From the NCBI RefSeq assembly GCF_002893625.1, contig NZ_PKMZ01000013.1, positions 1 to 64,000 on the forward strand: 64,000 nucleotides of DNA, read 5' to 3'. The position numbers and the translations under genes were made by a program. The notes under the pieces were generated by a model. The model had not been told where the DNA came from and searched no databases. It saw only the letters and a list, made by a program, of their open reading frames with translations. This document shows positions 21,735 through 30,331 of this stretch, piece by piece (within the stretch, counting starts at the first letter, position 1; each line of letters starts with the position of its first letter). The DNA comes from Mangrovicella endophytica (GTDB taxonomy: Bacteria > Pseudomonadota > Alphaproteobacteria > Rhizobiales > Rhizobiaceae).

Positions 21735-23237
21735 TCAGGTGTAAAACTTGTAGGAGGGGTTTGGGTGCTGGTTGTCGGATAGCTCGGTCATGAGCATGCC
21801 GACCTTTCGAGCAAAGGATAGGGTTATCGGAGCCCGAGAGATTCCATCTGTCGAGTTCCAATTCATCTTAGTCAAAGCGAGGATCTCGACTGCACGTTGG
21901 CGGATGTCAGTTTCACCCACTGCGCCGATCTGGATGGGCGCGGGGATGTGTGGGCCGGGGTACTCGTTCCACCACTCGACGTAGCCGCTTGTGAATAGGA
22001 AGTGGTCCTCACCTATCGTGCAAAGGGTGCCGCGCGCAGGCTCCTGAGTCCCCTTTTTTACGAGGCGGAAGGGCGTGCTGCGGATCCAAACTAGGTCGCA
22101 GACTGGGACCTTCTTTGAGGCAGCATGTCGAAAACCCTCCTCCTCCTCTGGAGCGTAGGTAGAGCTCTTATGGACGACAACACGGCTCGGCAGGACGCCA
22201 GCGCGTGCCTCATAGGCGACGAGCACGTCCTCAAGCAGTCCTTCGGCTTGCTCCTTAGTAAGATATGGCTGTTTGTTGCGCCGCTGGTCTTTCGGGATCG
22301 TCGCGCCCTTGAGGGCAAAGGGCTCGACTTCGGTCGAGAACGCCTGCGCGACGCTTGCGTACACGAGGTTGTCTGCACCCCGTTTTATGTGATGGAACGA
22401 GATGCCAACGAAACAGATGTTTGGCGACAGGTCGGCGGGTCGCCAAGGCAGCCCACCCGCCTTGTAGTAAAGCGTCGTGGCAATGTTCCAAGCTCGGGTC
22501 GCGAAGCTCTGACCCTTGTCGTCGGGCCGGTCGATGCTGTCGCGCCGGAGAACCTGCAAGGGCACCGGGCCGACATGCGTCATCTGCCGAGCCTTAAGCG
22601 CTCTGTAGAAGGTTCGGAAAAGCAGGTCGTCGGCACGGGTTCGCAACTCCTCCGCAGCCTCTAGCTCCTCGGGCGTCGGCGCGAAGAGCGCTAGCTGATC
22701 GGCCTCCTCCTCTTGGCGCAGGACCTCTAGCGCGCGACGTTCTCTCGCCGTTAGTCCGGGATTGCTAATCCGGAGATCCGCTACGTCTGCGGAAAGGCAG
22801 ACGACGATACAGTCGGGTTGCACATCTCCAAACAAGCCAGCTATCTTGCCGTCGAAAAGGTCGAGTAGTTCGTCGAACCCTTCCTTATCGGCGCGCTGTC
22901 GAGCGAGGTCGTATCGGGCCTGATCGACAGGGCGAATGAACCGAGGCTCGATGACGAAACGGCAGCCCAACACACGTTCGGCACCCAGCCAATCACGATA
23001 CCGACGCGAGTTACCCTCTTTGGCCGGAAGGAAACCGTTCAGCCGATCGAGCCAAACACTTGCAGCTGTAACGTCGGCCTCTGCCCCAACAACACCCAGG
23101 CGAATCTCAGCAATGCGCTTGTTGTCGACTGGTCCCGCGTCGGACAACAAGCGCCGCGGCTCGATGCCGGTCTTGCCGCTGCCGAAGGCGAGTCTGGGCT
23201 CAGGCAGCCTTTGTATGCGAACGTTGATCGGCTGCAC
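21735..23237 (-). CDS. Short prokaryotic Argonaute (MID-PIWI only, catalytically inactive)
   Basis: The 500-residue protein carries the hallmarks of short pAgo proteins: FVGISFHH at 276-283, where the first catalytic Asp of PIWI is replaced by Gly; PSRVVVHKSS near 350-359; LTKMNWNSTDG near 455-465; and a C-terminal YKFYT. There is no N or PAZ domain. The MID domain should bind the 5' end of a guide. I chose GTG at 23237 because GAGGAG stands seven bases upstream; it overlaps the end of the SIR2-APAZ gene by 38 bp. A longer frame to 23282 has no better start. G+C is visibly below the neighbours, suggesting transfer. With its partner it should form an abortive-infection defence complex. Confidence 0.93.
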   Translation of the reverse strand: MQPINVRIQRLPEPRLAFGSGKTGIEPRRLLSDAGPVDNKRIAEIRLGVVGAEADVTAASVWLDRLNGFLPAKEGNSRRYRDWLGAERVLGCRFVIEPRFIRPVDQARYDLARQRADKEGFDELLDLFDGKIAGLFGDVQPDCIVVCLSADVADLRISNPGLTARERRALEVLRQEEEADQLALFAPTPEELEAAEELRTRADDLLFRTFYRALKARQMTHVGPVPLQVLRRDSIDRPDDKGQSFATRAWNIATTLYYKAGGLPWRPADLSPNICFVGISFHHIKRGADNLVYASVAQAFSTEVEPFALKGATIPKDQRRNKQPYLTKEQAEGLLEDVLVAYEARAGVLPSRVVVHKSSTYAPEEEEGFRHAASKKVPVCDLVWIRSTPFRLVKKGTQEPARGTLCTIGEDHFLFTSGYVEWWNEYPGPHIPAPIQIGAVGETDIRQRAVEILALTKMNWNSTDGISRAPITLSFARKVGMLMTELSDNQHPNPSYKFYT

Positions 23238-25770
23238 TGCCACTCTCCTCTTCGATGACCTCAACGCTAACGAACGAGGCACCGAGGATTAGATCATCCA
23301 CATGCTGCTGCCCGAGGTTGATGGTCTGTGCGCCTTGGCTCAAGAACCTCCCCCAGAAGGTCAGGTCGTTCTCGACGTTCTGATTGCGATCTAACTTCAT
23401 GCGCCTTGTCGCTTTTGCCGTCCGAGCGAAGGAAGGCAGCGGCTTCTTCGCATCGCGGCCGGTGAACATGTAGAAGGGTTTGATCCGGACGCCCCAAACA
23501 CCATCCATCTGAGTCACCTCGAAACCAAACCCCTCGTTCTCGAACCAAGCCTTATAGCCGTCTGGTCCCCGCTGCTTTACCACCCAGCGCTGGATGTTTT
23601 TGCGTGCTGGAGAGTCGTAGACGTAGCAGCGTGCGCCGCTGGCGTTGCCCTCGAAGTAAGCGCGCCGACCCCGCTTTGTCCCTTCTTCAATAACCAGCCC
23701 TCGCAACGCGAACCCGCGAAGGTGATGCTCAAAGTGCTTGCGCAGCAGCCACGACAACACTCGTCGGCGATCAGGATCCGCTTCGATCTCGGTTCGCCGC
23801 CACGCCCGACAGCCGCTTTTGTCTGCGTATGAGCCGAAAACGGCGTGAAGGACTGGGAGAGGAGCGAAGCTCCAGATGTACTGTTCGCCTTGAATGATGA
23901 ACGTGCCAGCTTCGTCGATCGGGAGGTGTGTAGGCCGTGCTCCCCAGGAACCCGCCAGCTTAACGACCGACACCGTGTCGGGGATACTTATAAACGGGAT
24001 AAAGTTCAGGACGTACACTTCGGTTGGGCGCTCGTCCCGAGCCACCAACTTCGATCCGGCCGAAGCGGCGGGCTGCTTCACGACGGCGGTGAAGCGCTCG
24101 CCCTGCATATCATTCGTGAATTCGGTCTCGCCGCCATGGTCAGCCAGCATGTGCTCGACGTCGACGAGCCCCGTGCCGGCGCGCTCCATGGCCCGAATGC
24201 CGAAGAAGATGTCGCACAGGGCGCGATTGCGCAGGCCGCTGACCTCGACGCGGGGCTTGAAACGGCCGTCTTCACCGAGATCAAGCTGGGCGGCGACAGA
24301 GTCCGGCAAACCTCCGGGATTGGAGAATCGCACGCTCTCGCTTGGCGACACAGTGATGACCGCGGGGTCGCTCCGGCTGTAATCGCGATGGACGAGCATG
24401 TTGACGAGGAGTTCAACAAGCGCTCGTTCAGGGTAGGCCAGCCTCTCGTCATGGGTGGTGCGCTTTTTGACCTTGAGCGTTGGATTAGCATCCTTCTGGC
24501 CCAGCCACTCGATCAAATCGCGATGCTGGGTGATGAGGTTGCCCTCGAAGACTCGACGCTTTTTCCCGCCGATCGATGTCGAGATCACGGCATGGGGAAA
24601 CCAGCGCTGCGGTTCACGGCCAAACAGCAGCACGCAGCCGGCTGTTGGGACTTCTTGACCGTTTTGTTGAACTATCAGTCCCTGTTCGCGCAATAGGCCG
24701 GGTAGCGTGTCGCGTGTCACTGCGGGCCGGCCAAGCTTCTCGCAATATTCCTTCAGCGTGGCGATCATCAGATCATGATCGAGGTCCGCGGTCTTAGCAT
24801 CTGGGACAGACTGATCATCGAACGCCGTCGCTGCTCCGCTGGCACCCCTTGCGGTCGCGTAGAGGTAACGGTCCTCGGATTTGAGATCCCGCGTGAGTTG
24901 GTCCATCAACTCGTCGAAGCCTTGAATCTCCAAAGGCTCGAAGTTGCTCCCTATCCGCCTGTGCAGCGCCTCAACATTCGGGTGCAGAGTTTCTCCCTTG
25001 CGGATGCACCAGTAAATGCCGTTCTTGAAATTGTTGGTCTGCGCGGCTCCATCACCAAGCAGATGCTCCATTATTGACGGCTCGGCCCCACGATACCCGA
25101 TCACAACCAGAGGGCTATCGGCGACCAGCGGGATCAGCTTGCCCACCAACTCGGGGTCGAGTCTCTGGATCTCTTCGACGAGGTTCTGATCAGAGTATTG
25201 CTCTGCGCGTCCGTGCAGCCAAACGATCTGCGCTTTCGCATAAAGGCTAAATTCGTTGAGATCTCCGGCTCGTCTGTTTACCTCGGCAACGTAGCCGATG
25301 TGATGCCGAACCGCGCCCAGTGCAGCCGGCAAGCAGGTGTCAAAGTTCGTCGTCAATAAAGTCGAGATGAGCCCTTTGACGACAAGCTCCGCGAGACGAT
25401 GGTAGCCTTTGCCGATACCGTTCGTCGGTTGAATCAGATCGAGCAGCAGCTGTTTGCGATATTCGGCTGGCTTTAGCAGGTGCTGGACGACGAGGGGAAA
25501 GTTCTCGGCGAGACGATCCTCACCTTTGAGGAACCAAGGCTGGTCATGCAGCCAAGTCTGCCACTCGGTGAGCCGGACTTGCTCGGGTGGAACAGAACCG
25601 CCGAGCACTTGCTCGGCATAGACCCGCTTCGCCAGCCGTTTTACGCTTTCAGCTGCCGTCGGCACACCGCTACTGAATGAAGCGCCGGCCCCAAGCAACA
25701 TCACGGGCCTTGCACTGTTCGTCGCGCGGAAGATGCGCGTCAGGATACGAATCGTCTCTTGCTGTGACAT
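23200..25770 (-). CDS. SIR2-[GHKL/RecG-like module]-APAZ effector of a short Argonaute system
   Basis: This 856-residue protein is the partner of the short Argonaute. Residues about 20-295 are a SIR2 NADase domain: GAGASFSSGVP from 27, TTNFD at 140-144 with Asn142, WLHG with His186, and LVVIGYRGAE at 221-230. Residues about 330-570 resemble the ATPase part of COG2865/RecG-like regulators: CVLLFGREPQRWFPHA, an N-box ELLVNMLVHRDYS (Glu453, Asn457), SNPGGLP at 483-489, and ERAGTG with GTG at 532-534. Residues about 585-856 fit APAZ, which binds Argonaute. Characterised SIR2-APAZ proteins are nearer 570 residues, so the middle module is extra. The ATG at 25770 has GGAGG five bases upstream; a TTG one codon earlier is too close to it. 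Confidence 0.9.
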   Translation of the reverse strand: MSQQETIRILTRIFRATNSARPVMLLGAGASFSSGVPTAAESVKRLAKRVYAEQVLGGSVPPEQVRLTEWQTWLHDQPWFLKGEDRLAENFPLVVQHLLKPAEYRKQLLLDLIQPTNGIGKGYHRLAELVVKGLISTLLTTNFDTCLPAALGAVRHHIGYVAEVNRRAGDLNEFSLYAKAQIVWLHGRAEQYSDQNLVEEIQRLDPELVGKLIPLVADSPLVVIGYRGAEPSIMEHLLGDGAAQTNNFKNGIYWCIRKGETLHPNVEALHRRIGSNFEPLEIQGFDELMDQLTRDLKSEDRYLYATARGASGAATAFDDQSVPDAKTADLDHDLMIATLKEYCEKLGRPAVTRDTLPGLLREQGLIVQQNGQEVPTAGCVLLFGREPQRWFPHAVISTSIGGKKRRVFEGNLITQHRDLIEWLGQKDANPTLKVKKRTTHDERLAYPERALVELLVNMLVHRDYSRSDPAVITVSPSESVRFSNPGGLPDSVAAQLDLGEDGRFKPRVEVSGLRNRALCDIFFGIRAMERAGTGLVDVEHMLADHGGETEFTNDMQGERFTAVVKQPAASAGSKLVARDERPTEVYVLNFIPFISIPDTVSVVKLAGSWGARPTHLPIDEAGTFIIQGEQYIWSFAPLPVLHAVFGSYADKSGCRAWRRTEIEADPDRRRVLSWLLRKHFEHHLRGFALRGLVIEEGTKRGRRAYFEGNASGARCYVYDSPARKNIQRWVVKQRGPDGYKAWFENEGFGFEVTQMDGVWGVRIKPFYMFTGRDAKKPLPSFARTAKATRRMKLDRNQNVENDLTFWGRFLSQGAQTINLGQQHVDDLILGASFVSVEVIEEESGSAADQRSHTKAA

Positions 25771-25921
25771 CAACCCTCCAGACCGGCAGATGCTAGCGCA
25801 AGGCGACGATAATTTCTAGAACAAGAGGTGAACTTCTGTCTCGGGAGCTAAGATGAGGATCATAATGCCGTAACGATAGCCGTGCCGCCTACCCCAACTC
25901 GCCCGGCCTTGATCGCCCCCC

Positions 25922-27427
25922 TCAATCCTCCTCGACGAAGACCGTGTCGCGCTTGCGGCGGATGGACGGGAGGGCGGCGAGGACGATGCAGATGAGGCCC
26001 AGCGCCAGCAGCGTCGCCGAGATCGGCCGCTGGAAGAACACCAGCGGGTCGCCGCGCGACAGGATCATCGCCCGCCGCAGATTTTCCTCCAGCAGCGGCC
26101 CCAGCACGAAGCCGAGCAGCAGCGGCGCCGGCTCGCAGCCGAGGCGTATCAGCGCATAGCCGACGACGCCGGAGACGGCGATGGCATAGACGTCGAACGG
26201 GTTGTTGTTGATGGAATAGCAGCCGATCGAGGCGAAGATCACGATCGCCGGGAAGAGCACGCGATAGGGGATCGTCAGCATCTTCACCCACAGGCCGATC
26301 AGGGGAAGGTTGAGGATCACCAGCATGGTGTTGCCGATCCACATGGAGGCGATGATGCCCCAGAACAGCGCCGGCTGATCGTTGATGACGTTCGGGCCGG
26401 GCGTGATGCCCTGCAGGATGAAGGCGCCGACGATGAGCGCCATCACCGGGTGGGCGGGGATGCCGAGCGTCAGAAGCGGGATGAAGGAGGTCTGCGCCGC
26501 GGCATTGTTGGCGCTTTCGGGCCCGGCGACGCCCTGGATGGCGCCGTGGCCGAAGGCGGATTTGTCGGCCGCGAGGTTCTTCTCCATGGAATAGGAGGCG
26601 AAGGACGACAGGACATGGCCGCCGCCGGGCAGGATGCCGAGGAGCGAGCCCACCGCGGTGCCGCGCAGGACCGGCGCGGCGATGGCCCTGAAGTCGGCGC
26701 GGGTGAGCCAGAGATTGGTGACGCGGGACACGCCGACCTCGCGCGTGCGCTCGTTCTCCAGATTGCGGAAGATCTCCGCGACGCCGAAGACGCCGACGGC
26801 GAGCGAGACGAAGTTGATGCCGCCATAGAGCTCGCGGAAGCCGAGGGTGAAGCGCGGCGTGCCGCTGGTGACATCCTGCCCCACCGTGCCGAGAAGGAGG
26901 CCGAGCGCGATCATGGCCAGCGCCTTCAGGACCGAGCCATGCGCCAGCGAGATCGACACGAGGAGGCCGAGGACCAGGAGGGCGAAGTAATCCGCCGCGC
27001 CGAAATTCAGCGCGACGCGGGCGAGCGGCGGGGCGGCGATGGCCAGAATCAGCGTCGCCACGGAGCCGGCGAAGAAGGAGCCGAGCGCGGCGGTGGCGAG
27101 CGCGGCGCCGGCGCGGCCCTTGCGCGCCATCTGGTAGCCGTCGATCGCGGTGACCGCGGAGGAGGATTCGCCGGGCAGGTTGATCAGGATGGCGGTGGTG
27201 GAGCCGCCATATTGCGCGCCGTAATAGATGCCGGACAGCATGATCAGCGCGGTGACCGGCGCGAAGGTGAAGGTGATCGGCAGGAGCATGGCGATGGTCG
27301 CCGTCGGGCCGATGCCGGGCAGGACGCCGACCAGCGTGCCGAGCAGCACGCCGACGAAGCACCAGAGGAGGTTGGTGACGGTAAAGGCGGTCTCGAAGCC
27401 GAGCGCGAGGTGGGACAGGAGATCCAT
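25922..27427 (-). CDS. tctA: Tripartite tricarboxylate transporter, large membrane subunit TctA
   Basis: The 501-residue protein is the 10-12-helix permease of a TTT transporter, which imports carboxylates with a periplasmic binding protein. The signature VGVLPGIGPTATIAMLLPITF near residues 35-60 and the internal repeat GILPGGGHVLSSFASYSME near 265 are both intact, as is YGGSTTAILINLPGES. It lies 9 bp after tctB and is the last gene of tctCBA. Confidence 0.95.
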   Translation of the reverse strand: MDLLSHLALGFETAFTVTNLLWCFVGVLLGTLVGVLPGIGPTATIAMLLPITFTFAPVTALIMLSGIYYGAQYGGSTTAILINLPGESSSAVTAIDGYQMARKGRAGAALATAALGSFFAGSVATLILAIAAPPLARVALNFGAADYFALLVLGLLVSISLAHGSVLKALAMIALGLLLGTVGQDVTSGTPRFTLGFRELYGGINFVSLAVGVFGVAEIFRNLENERTREVGVSRVTNLWLTRADFRAIAAPVLRGTAVGSLLGILPGGGHVLSSFASYSMEKNLAADKSAFGHGAIQGVAGPESANNAAAQTSFIPLLTLGIPAHPVMALIVGAFILQGITPGPNVINDQPALFWGIIASMWIGNTMLVILNLPLIGLWVKMLTIPYRVLFPAIVIFASIGCYSINNNPFDVYAIAVSGVVGYALIRLGCEPAPLLLGFVLGPLLEENLRRAMILSRGDPLVFFQRPISATLLALGLICIVLAALPSIRRKRDTVFVEED

Positions 27428-27436
27428 GGCGGCGCC

Positions 27437-27919
27437 TCAGAAGACCTGCAAGGGGCCGAAGAGCGGGCCGACGGTGGGCAGCGACACGCCGAGGCCGAGC
27501 TTAAAGACGAGCCAGCAGAGCGCCGAAAGGGCGGCGGCGATGGCCAGCGCCGACAGGACGGTGTTGCGCGCGGAGGCGAGCGCCGTCACCGCCGAGCAGA
27601 GGAAGACCACGGGCACGAGGCCGAGCGAACGGCCATAGGCGCCGAACAGGATCAGCGCGATCGAGACGAGGAGGATGCCGCGCCAGGGCACCGGCCCGAC
27701 CTCCGTCTCGCCCTCGCGGCGCAGGCCGGCGGCGACCACGATGGCGCCGAGGATGCCGAGAAGGGCTGAGAGCGTCAGCGGGATGAAGCCGGCGCCCATG
27801 CGCAGCGCCCGGCCGAGCTCGTAGTTCGTGGCCTCCCAGCCGAAGGCGATCGCAATGGCGAGGAAGATCAGGCCGGCGAGGACATCGCGGCTTCGATGCG
27901 TCTGGACGACGGTGCTCAT
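27437..27919 (-). CDS. tctB: Tripartite tricarboxylate transporter, small membrane subunit TctB
   Basis: The 160-residue protein has four membrane helices (about residues 12-30, 45-66, 80-118 in two parts, and 122-145) and the family feature YELGRALRMGAGFIPLTL. TctB pairs with TctA in the membrane. Order tctC-tctB-tctA and close spacing indicate one operon. Confidence 0.92.
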   Translation of the reverse strand: MSTVVQTHRSRDVLAGLIFLAIAIAFGWEATNYELGRALRMGAGFIPLTLSALLGILGAIVVAAGLRREGETEVGPVPWRGILLVSIALILFGAYGRSLGLVPVVFLCSAVTALASARNTVLSALAIAAALSALCWLVFKLGLGVSLPTVGPLFGPLQVF

Positions 27920-27998
27920 GGAGGCTCCGGATGGAGATGCCGAGGATCGCGCAGGGCGGCGGCCGGGGATCTGCCGGCCGCCGCCGGATGACCCATCG

Positions 27999-28979
27999 TC
28001 AGTCGGCGTATTCGCCGGCGGCCTGGATGATCGGGCGCCAGAGCTCGATCTGCGAGGTCAGGGTCTGGCGCAGCGCATCCGGCGTTGCCTCGGCCTCGGT
28101 GGCGGGCGCCGTGCCGAGTTCGGCGAAGCGGGCCTTCACGGTCTCGTCCTTCAGCGCCTTGGCGAGCGAGGCCTGCAGCTTGGCCACGATGGCGGGGTCG
28201 AGCCCCGCCGGGCCGTACAGGCCGTGCCAGACCGAGACGTTGAGCGCCGGCAGGTTCGATTCCTTCGTGGTCGGCAGGTCGGGCAGCGAGGCCAGGCGCT
28301 CCGGCGTCGTCACCGCATAGGCCTTCACCTCGCCGCCCTTGATCTGGTTGGTGGTGTTGGTGGTCTGGTCGCAGAGAAGATCGACCTGCCCGCCCATGAT
28401 GTCGGTCATCGCCGGCGCGGCGCCCTGATAGGGCACCGTTATCATCTTCACGCCCAGCGCATTCTGCAGCAGCATGCCGCAGAGATGCGAGGCCGAACCG
28501 ATGCCGGCATTGGCATAGGTGGTGTCGGTGCCCTTCGTCTTGAGATAGTCGACGAGCTCGGCCATCGTCGTCGGCTCGAAGTCCTTGCGGGCGACGAGCG
28601 TCATCGGCACCGAGGTCACGAGGCCGATCGGGGTGAAATCCTTCAGCGGATCGAAGGCGAGGCTGCGATAGAGCGTCGGCGCCGTCGACATGCCGATATG
28701 GTGGAGGAGGAGCGTGTAGCCGTCCGCCGTGGCGTCCGCGACCTGGCCGGCACCCAGCGTTCCGCCGGCGCCGCCGACATTCTGAACCAGAACCTGCTGG
28801 CCGAGGTCCTTCGACATGGACTGCGCGACGAGGCGCGTCACCGTGTCCGTCGGGCCGCCCGCGGAGAAGGGCACGACGATGGTGATCGGCTGCGCCGGAT
28901 AGTTCGTCGCGGACTGGGCAGATGCCCCGCTCATCGCGAGAATCGTGCAGAGTGCGGCGGCAGCAAGTGTTTTCAGCAT
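27999..28979 (-). CDS. tctC: Tripartite tricarboxylate transporter substrate-binding protein TctC
   Basis: This 326-residue periplasmic binding protein has a signal peptide ending near AMSGASAQ and the Bug-family features YPAQPITIVVPFSAGG, GAGGTLGAGQVADATADGYT and TTYANAGIGSASHL. The carboxylate ligand cannot be named from sequence. I prefer the ATG at 28979, which has GGGAGG nine bases upstream, to the one six codons earlier. It is the first gene of the operon and no regulator gene is adjacent. Confidence 0.93.
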   Translation of the reverse strand: MLKTLAAAALCTILAMSGASAQSATNYPAQPITIVVPFSAGGPTDTVTRLVAQSMSKDLGQQVLVQNVGGAGGTLGAGQVADATADGYTLLLHHIGMSTAPTLYRSLAFDPLKDFTPIGLVTSVPMTLVARKDFEPTTMAELVDYLKTKGTDTTYANAGIGSASHLCGMLLQNALGVKMITVPYQGAAPAMTDIMGGQVDLLCDQTTNTTNQIKGGEVKAYAVTTPERLASLPDLPTTKESNLPALNVSVWHGLYGPAGLDPAIVAKLQASLAKALKDETVKARFAELGTAPATEAEATPDALRQTLTSQIELWRPIIQAAGEYAD

Positions 28980-29548
28980 GTTCGGCAAACCTCCCAAAGA
29001 TTGGCTGTGATGAAACGCGGCCCGCGATGCGCGGGCGCAATCCGGCGACCAGACGTCCTGGAGGAAGCAGCACCGCCGATCGACGTCAGGTCTTGCCGCC
29101 TGGCGTCGCCGATCTCGGCAAAGGCATCGATCTTCCCGATCGCGGCATGGCCCTCCCAGACCATCCTGCCGTCAATCTCTCCCCCAGCGCGTCATATGCA
29201 CCAAAGGGAAACATCAAATCGGAACGCGCGCAACCTTGCAGCACGCCGACCGGTGGTTTTCCCGTCCGGGCGCCTGATCGCCGCGACCGCCGGCGTTCCG
29301 TCCCTCTACGGCCTCCGGTCCGTGCCGGCACAGCTTTCCGCGATGGCAGCGATGGCACTCACCTGCCGCGGCGCCGCCCCACCGAATGTCGCTCGACGAT
29401 GCCGTCGCGACGGCGACGCAAGAAGCGGCCCGGCGGCGCGTCAGCGCACGCTTGATCAGCCGAGCCGCAATGACCCGTGAGCGTCGCCTTGAACAAAAAG
29501 GGAACTTCAACGTTCTTCGTGCTCAAGCTCAAGCCGAGGGAGCCAGCA
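28980..29548. other. Gene-free stretch upstream of tctC
   Basis: No gene is supported in this 569-bp interval. It should hold the tctC promoter on one strand and the promoter of the small gene at 29549 on the other. A short hairpin, CGCGGCCCGCG-ATGCGCGGG, lies near 29015-29035. I see no tRNA or known RNA motif. Confidence 0.4.
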
Positions 29549-29731
29549 ATGACCGGCAAGCGCGAACTCATCGAGCCTCACAAGGGCGACAAGCGGTATG
29601 TCAGGCGCGACGAAAACGGACGATTCACGGAATCCGTCGACGTGACACGGTCGCTGCGTCAGGACGTCAAGCATCACGCCAAGACCGAGGTGAAGTCGGG
29701 CCACGGGGACCAAGGAGACCGCAAGCGCTAG
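29549..29731 (+). CDS. Small conserved basic protein, hypothetical
   Basis: The 60-residue product (begins MTGKRELIEPHKGDKRYVRR, ends with a Lys/Asp/Gly-rich tail) is highly charged with no membrane segment or signal. I recall similar short proteins in rhizobial genomes (RDENGRF...ESVDV), function unknown. GAGGGAG stands upstream of this ATG, which is why I prefer it over a start 24 codons earlier. Confidence 0.7.
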   Translation: MTGKRELIEPHKGDKRYVRRDENGRFTESVDVTRSLRQDVKHHAKTEVKSGHGDQGDRKR

Positions 29732-29748
29732 CGCTCGGGACGCGGGAC

Positions 29749-29834
29749 GCTCACCATGAGGGTGGAGTTGATCTCTGCAGCTTCACCCTTGTGGTTCGCC
29801 CCTCGACGGGCTCGGGATGCTCACCATGAAGGTG
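29749..29834. repeat. Palindromic intergenic repeat with GCTCACCATGA units
   Basis: GCTCACCATGAGGGTG (29749-29764) and GCTCACCATGAAGGTG (29819-29834) are direct repeats, and an inverted partner, CTTCACCCTTGTGG, lies between them (from 29781), so the unit can fold. The spacer CCCTCGACGGGCTCGGGATG looks like the intergenic mosaic elements that are abundant in rhizobial genomes. Confidence 0.65.
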
Positions 29835-29858
29835 AAGAGGCCGGCGCTCAGGCGCTGC

Positions 29859-29900
29859 CCGGGGACCCGCTGCCTGTGGCAGCGCCCCGGAAAAGCCGCG
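29859..29900. repeat. 42-bp palindromic direct repeat, left copy
   Basis: This sequence matches 30762-30803 with four mismatches in 42 positions. Its centre, CGCTGCC-TGY-GGCAGCG, is a perfect hairpin. The two copies bracket the DUF2283 relic and the DUF4258/DUF2283 pair. Confidence 0.75.
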
Positions 29901-29968
29901 ATTATTCCGCTGCGTCGTCGGGCTGTCCGGGCCGACGTGCCTTTTGCCAATCGCCTGGCGCAAGCACC

Positions 29969-30110
29969 TTACTCGCGGAAAAGGATTTCGATCCCGATGA
30001 TCCGTCTTTCGGCATCGACACCATAGATGAAGGCCGGCTTCGTCGGTCTGATCGATCGTTCCGCGCCCGACGTGGAAATAGACCGCGTCGGCCCCCGGGT
30101 CGCGTCGATC
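29969..30110 (-). pseudogene. Frameshifted DUF2283 relic
   Basis: On the minus strand one frame reads DPGADAVYFHVGRGTIDQTD, and after a frame change the next reads KPAFIYGVDAERRIIGIEIL and stops at TAA (29969-29971). Together they follow the plan of DUF2283 proteins and resemble the intact copy at 30134 (NAAYMRL early, DYDAEGHIVGIELL late). The first half and second half are in different frames, and I see no start codon with a binding site. It appears to be a dead paralogue. Confidence 0.65.
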
Positions 30111-30133
30111 TGGACAACACCGACTTGTTCCGT

Positions 30134-30331
30134 TCAGGCGGCCTGGGCCAAAAGTTCTGCCGGTAGCTGCTTGCGAGCATCCAGCAGCTCGATGCCGACG
30201 ATGTGGCCCTCGGCATCATAGTCGAGGACGATATCCGGCGACACCTCGGCGCTTTCAGCGACCTGTGCTTCGGAGAGCCGCATGTAAGCTGCGTTAGTCT
30301 CAGCGTCGTAGCGGATGCGCAGCGGTGTCAC
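30134..30331 (-). CDS. DUF2283 protein, antitoxin-like
   Basis: The 65-residue product is a complete DUF2283 protein (RIRYDAETNAAYMRLSE, then VLDYDAEGHIVGIELLDAR). It begins at GTG, and GTGA overlaps the stop of the DUF4258 gene by four bases, so it is translationally coupled to it. DUF2283 genes often sit next to RelE-like or DUF4258 genes and are thought to act as antitoxins; this is inferred here from context. Confidence 0.82.
   Translation of the reverse strand: MTPLRIRYDAETNAAYMRLSEAQVAESAEVSPDIVLDYDAEGHIVGIELLDARKQLPAELLAQAA

Noticed and set aside
21360-25921. Integrase, tRNA or attachment site flanking the Argonaute island
   Set aside because: No tRNA, integrase gene or direct repeat at both ends is visible; only the composite repeat on one side.
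26450-27769. Long plus-strand frame rich in Gly, Ala, Glu and Arg opposite tctA and tctB
   Set aside because: Antisense shadow; composition is low-complexity, and both real genes have family motifs.
29500-29549. General-stress (EcfG-type GGAAC-N16/17-CGTT) promoter before the small gene at 29549
   Set aside because: GGAAC is present but CGTT follows only five bases later, so the spacing is wrong.
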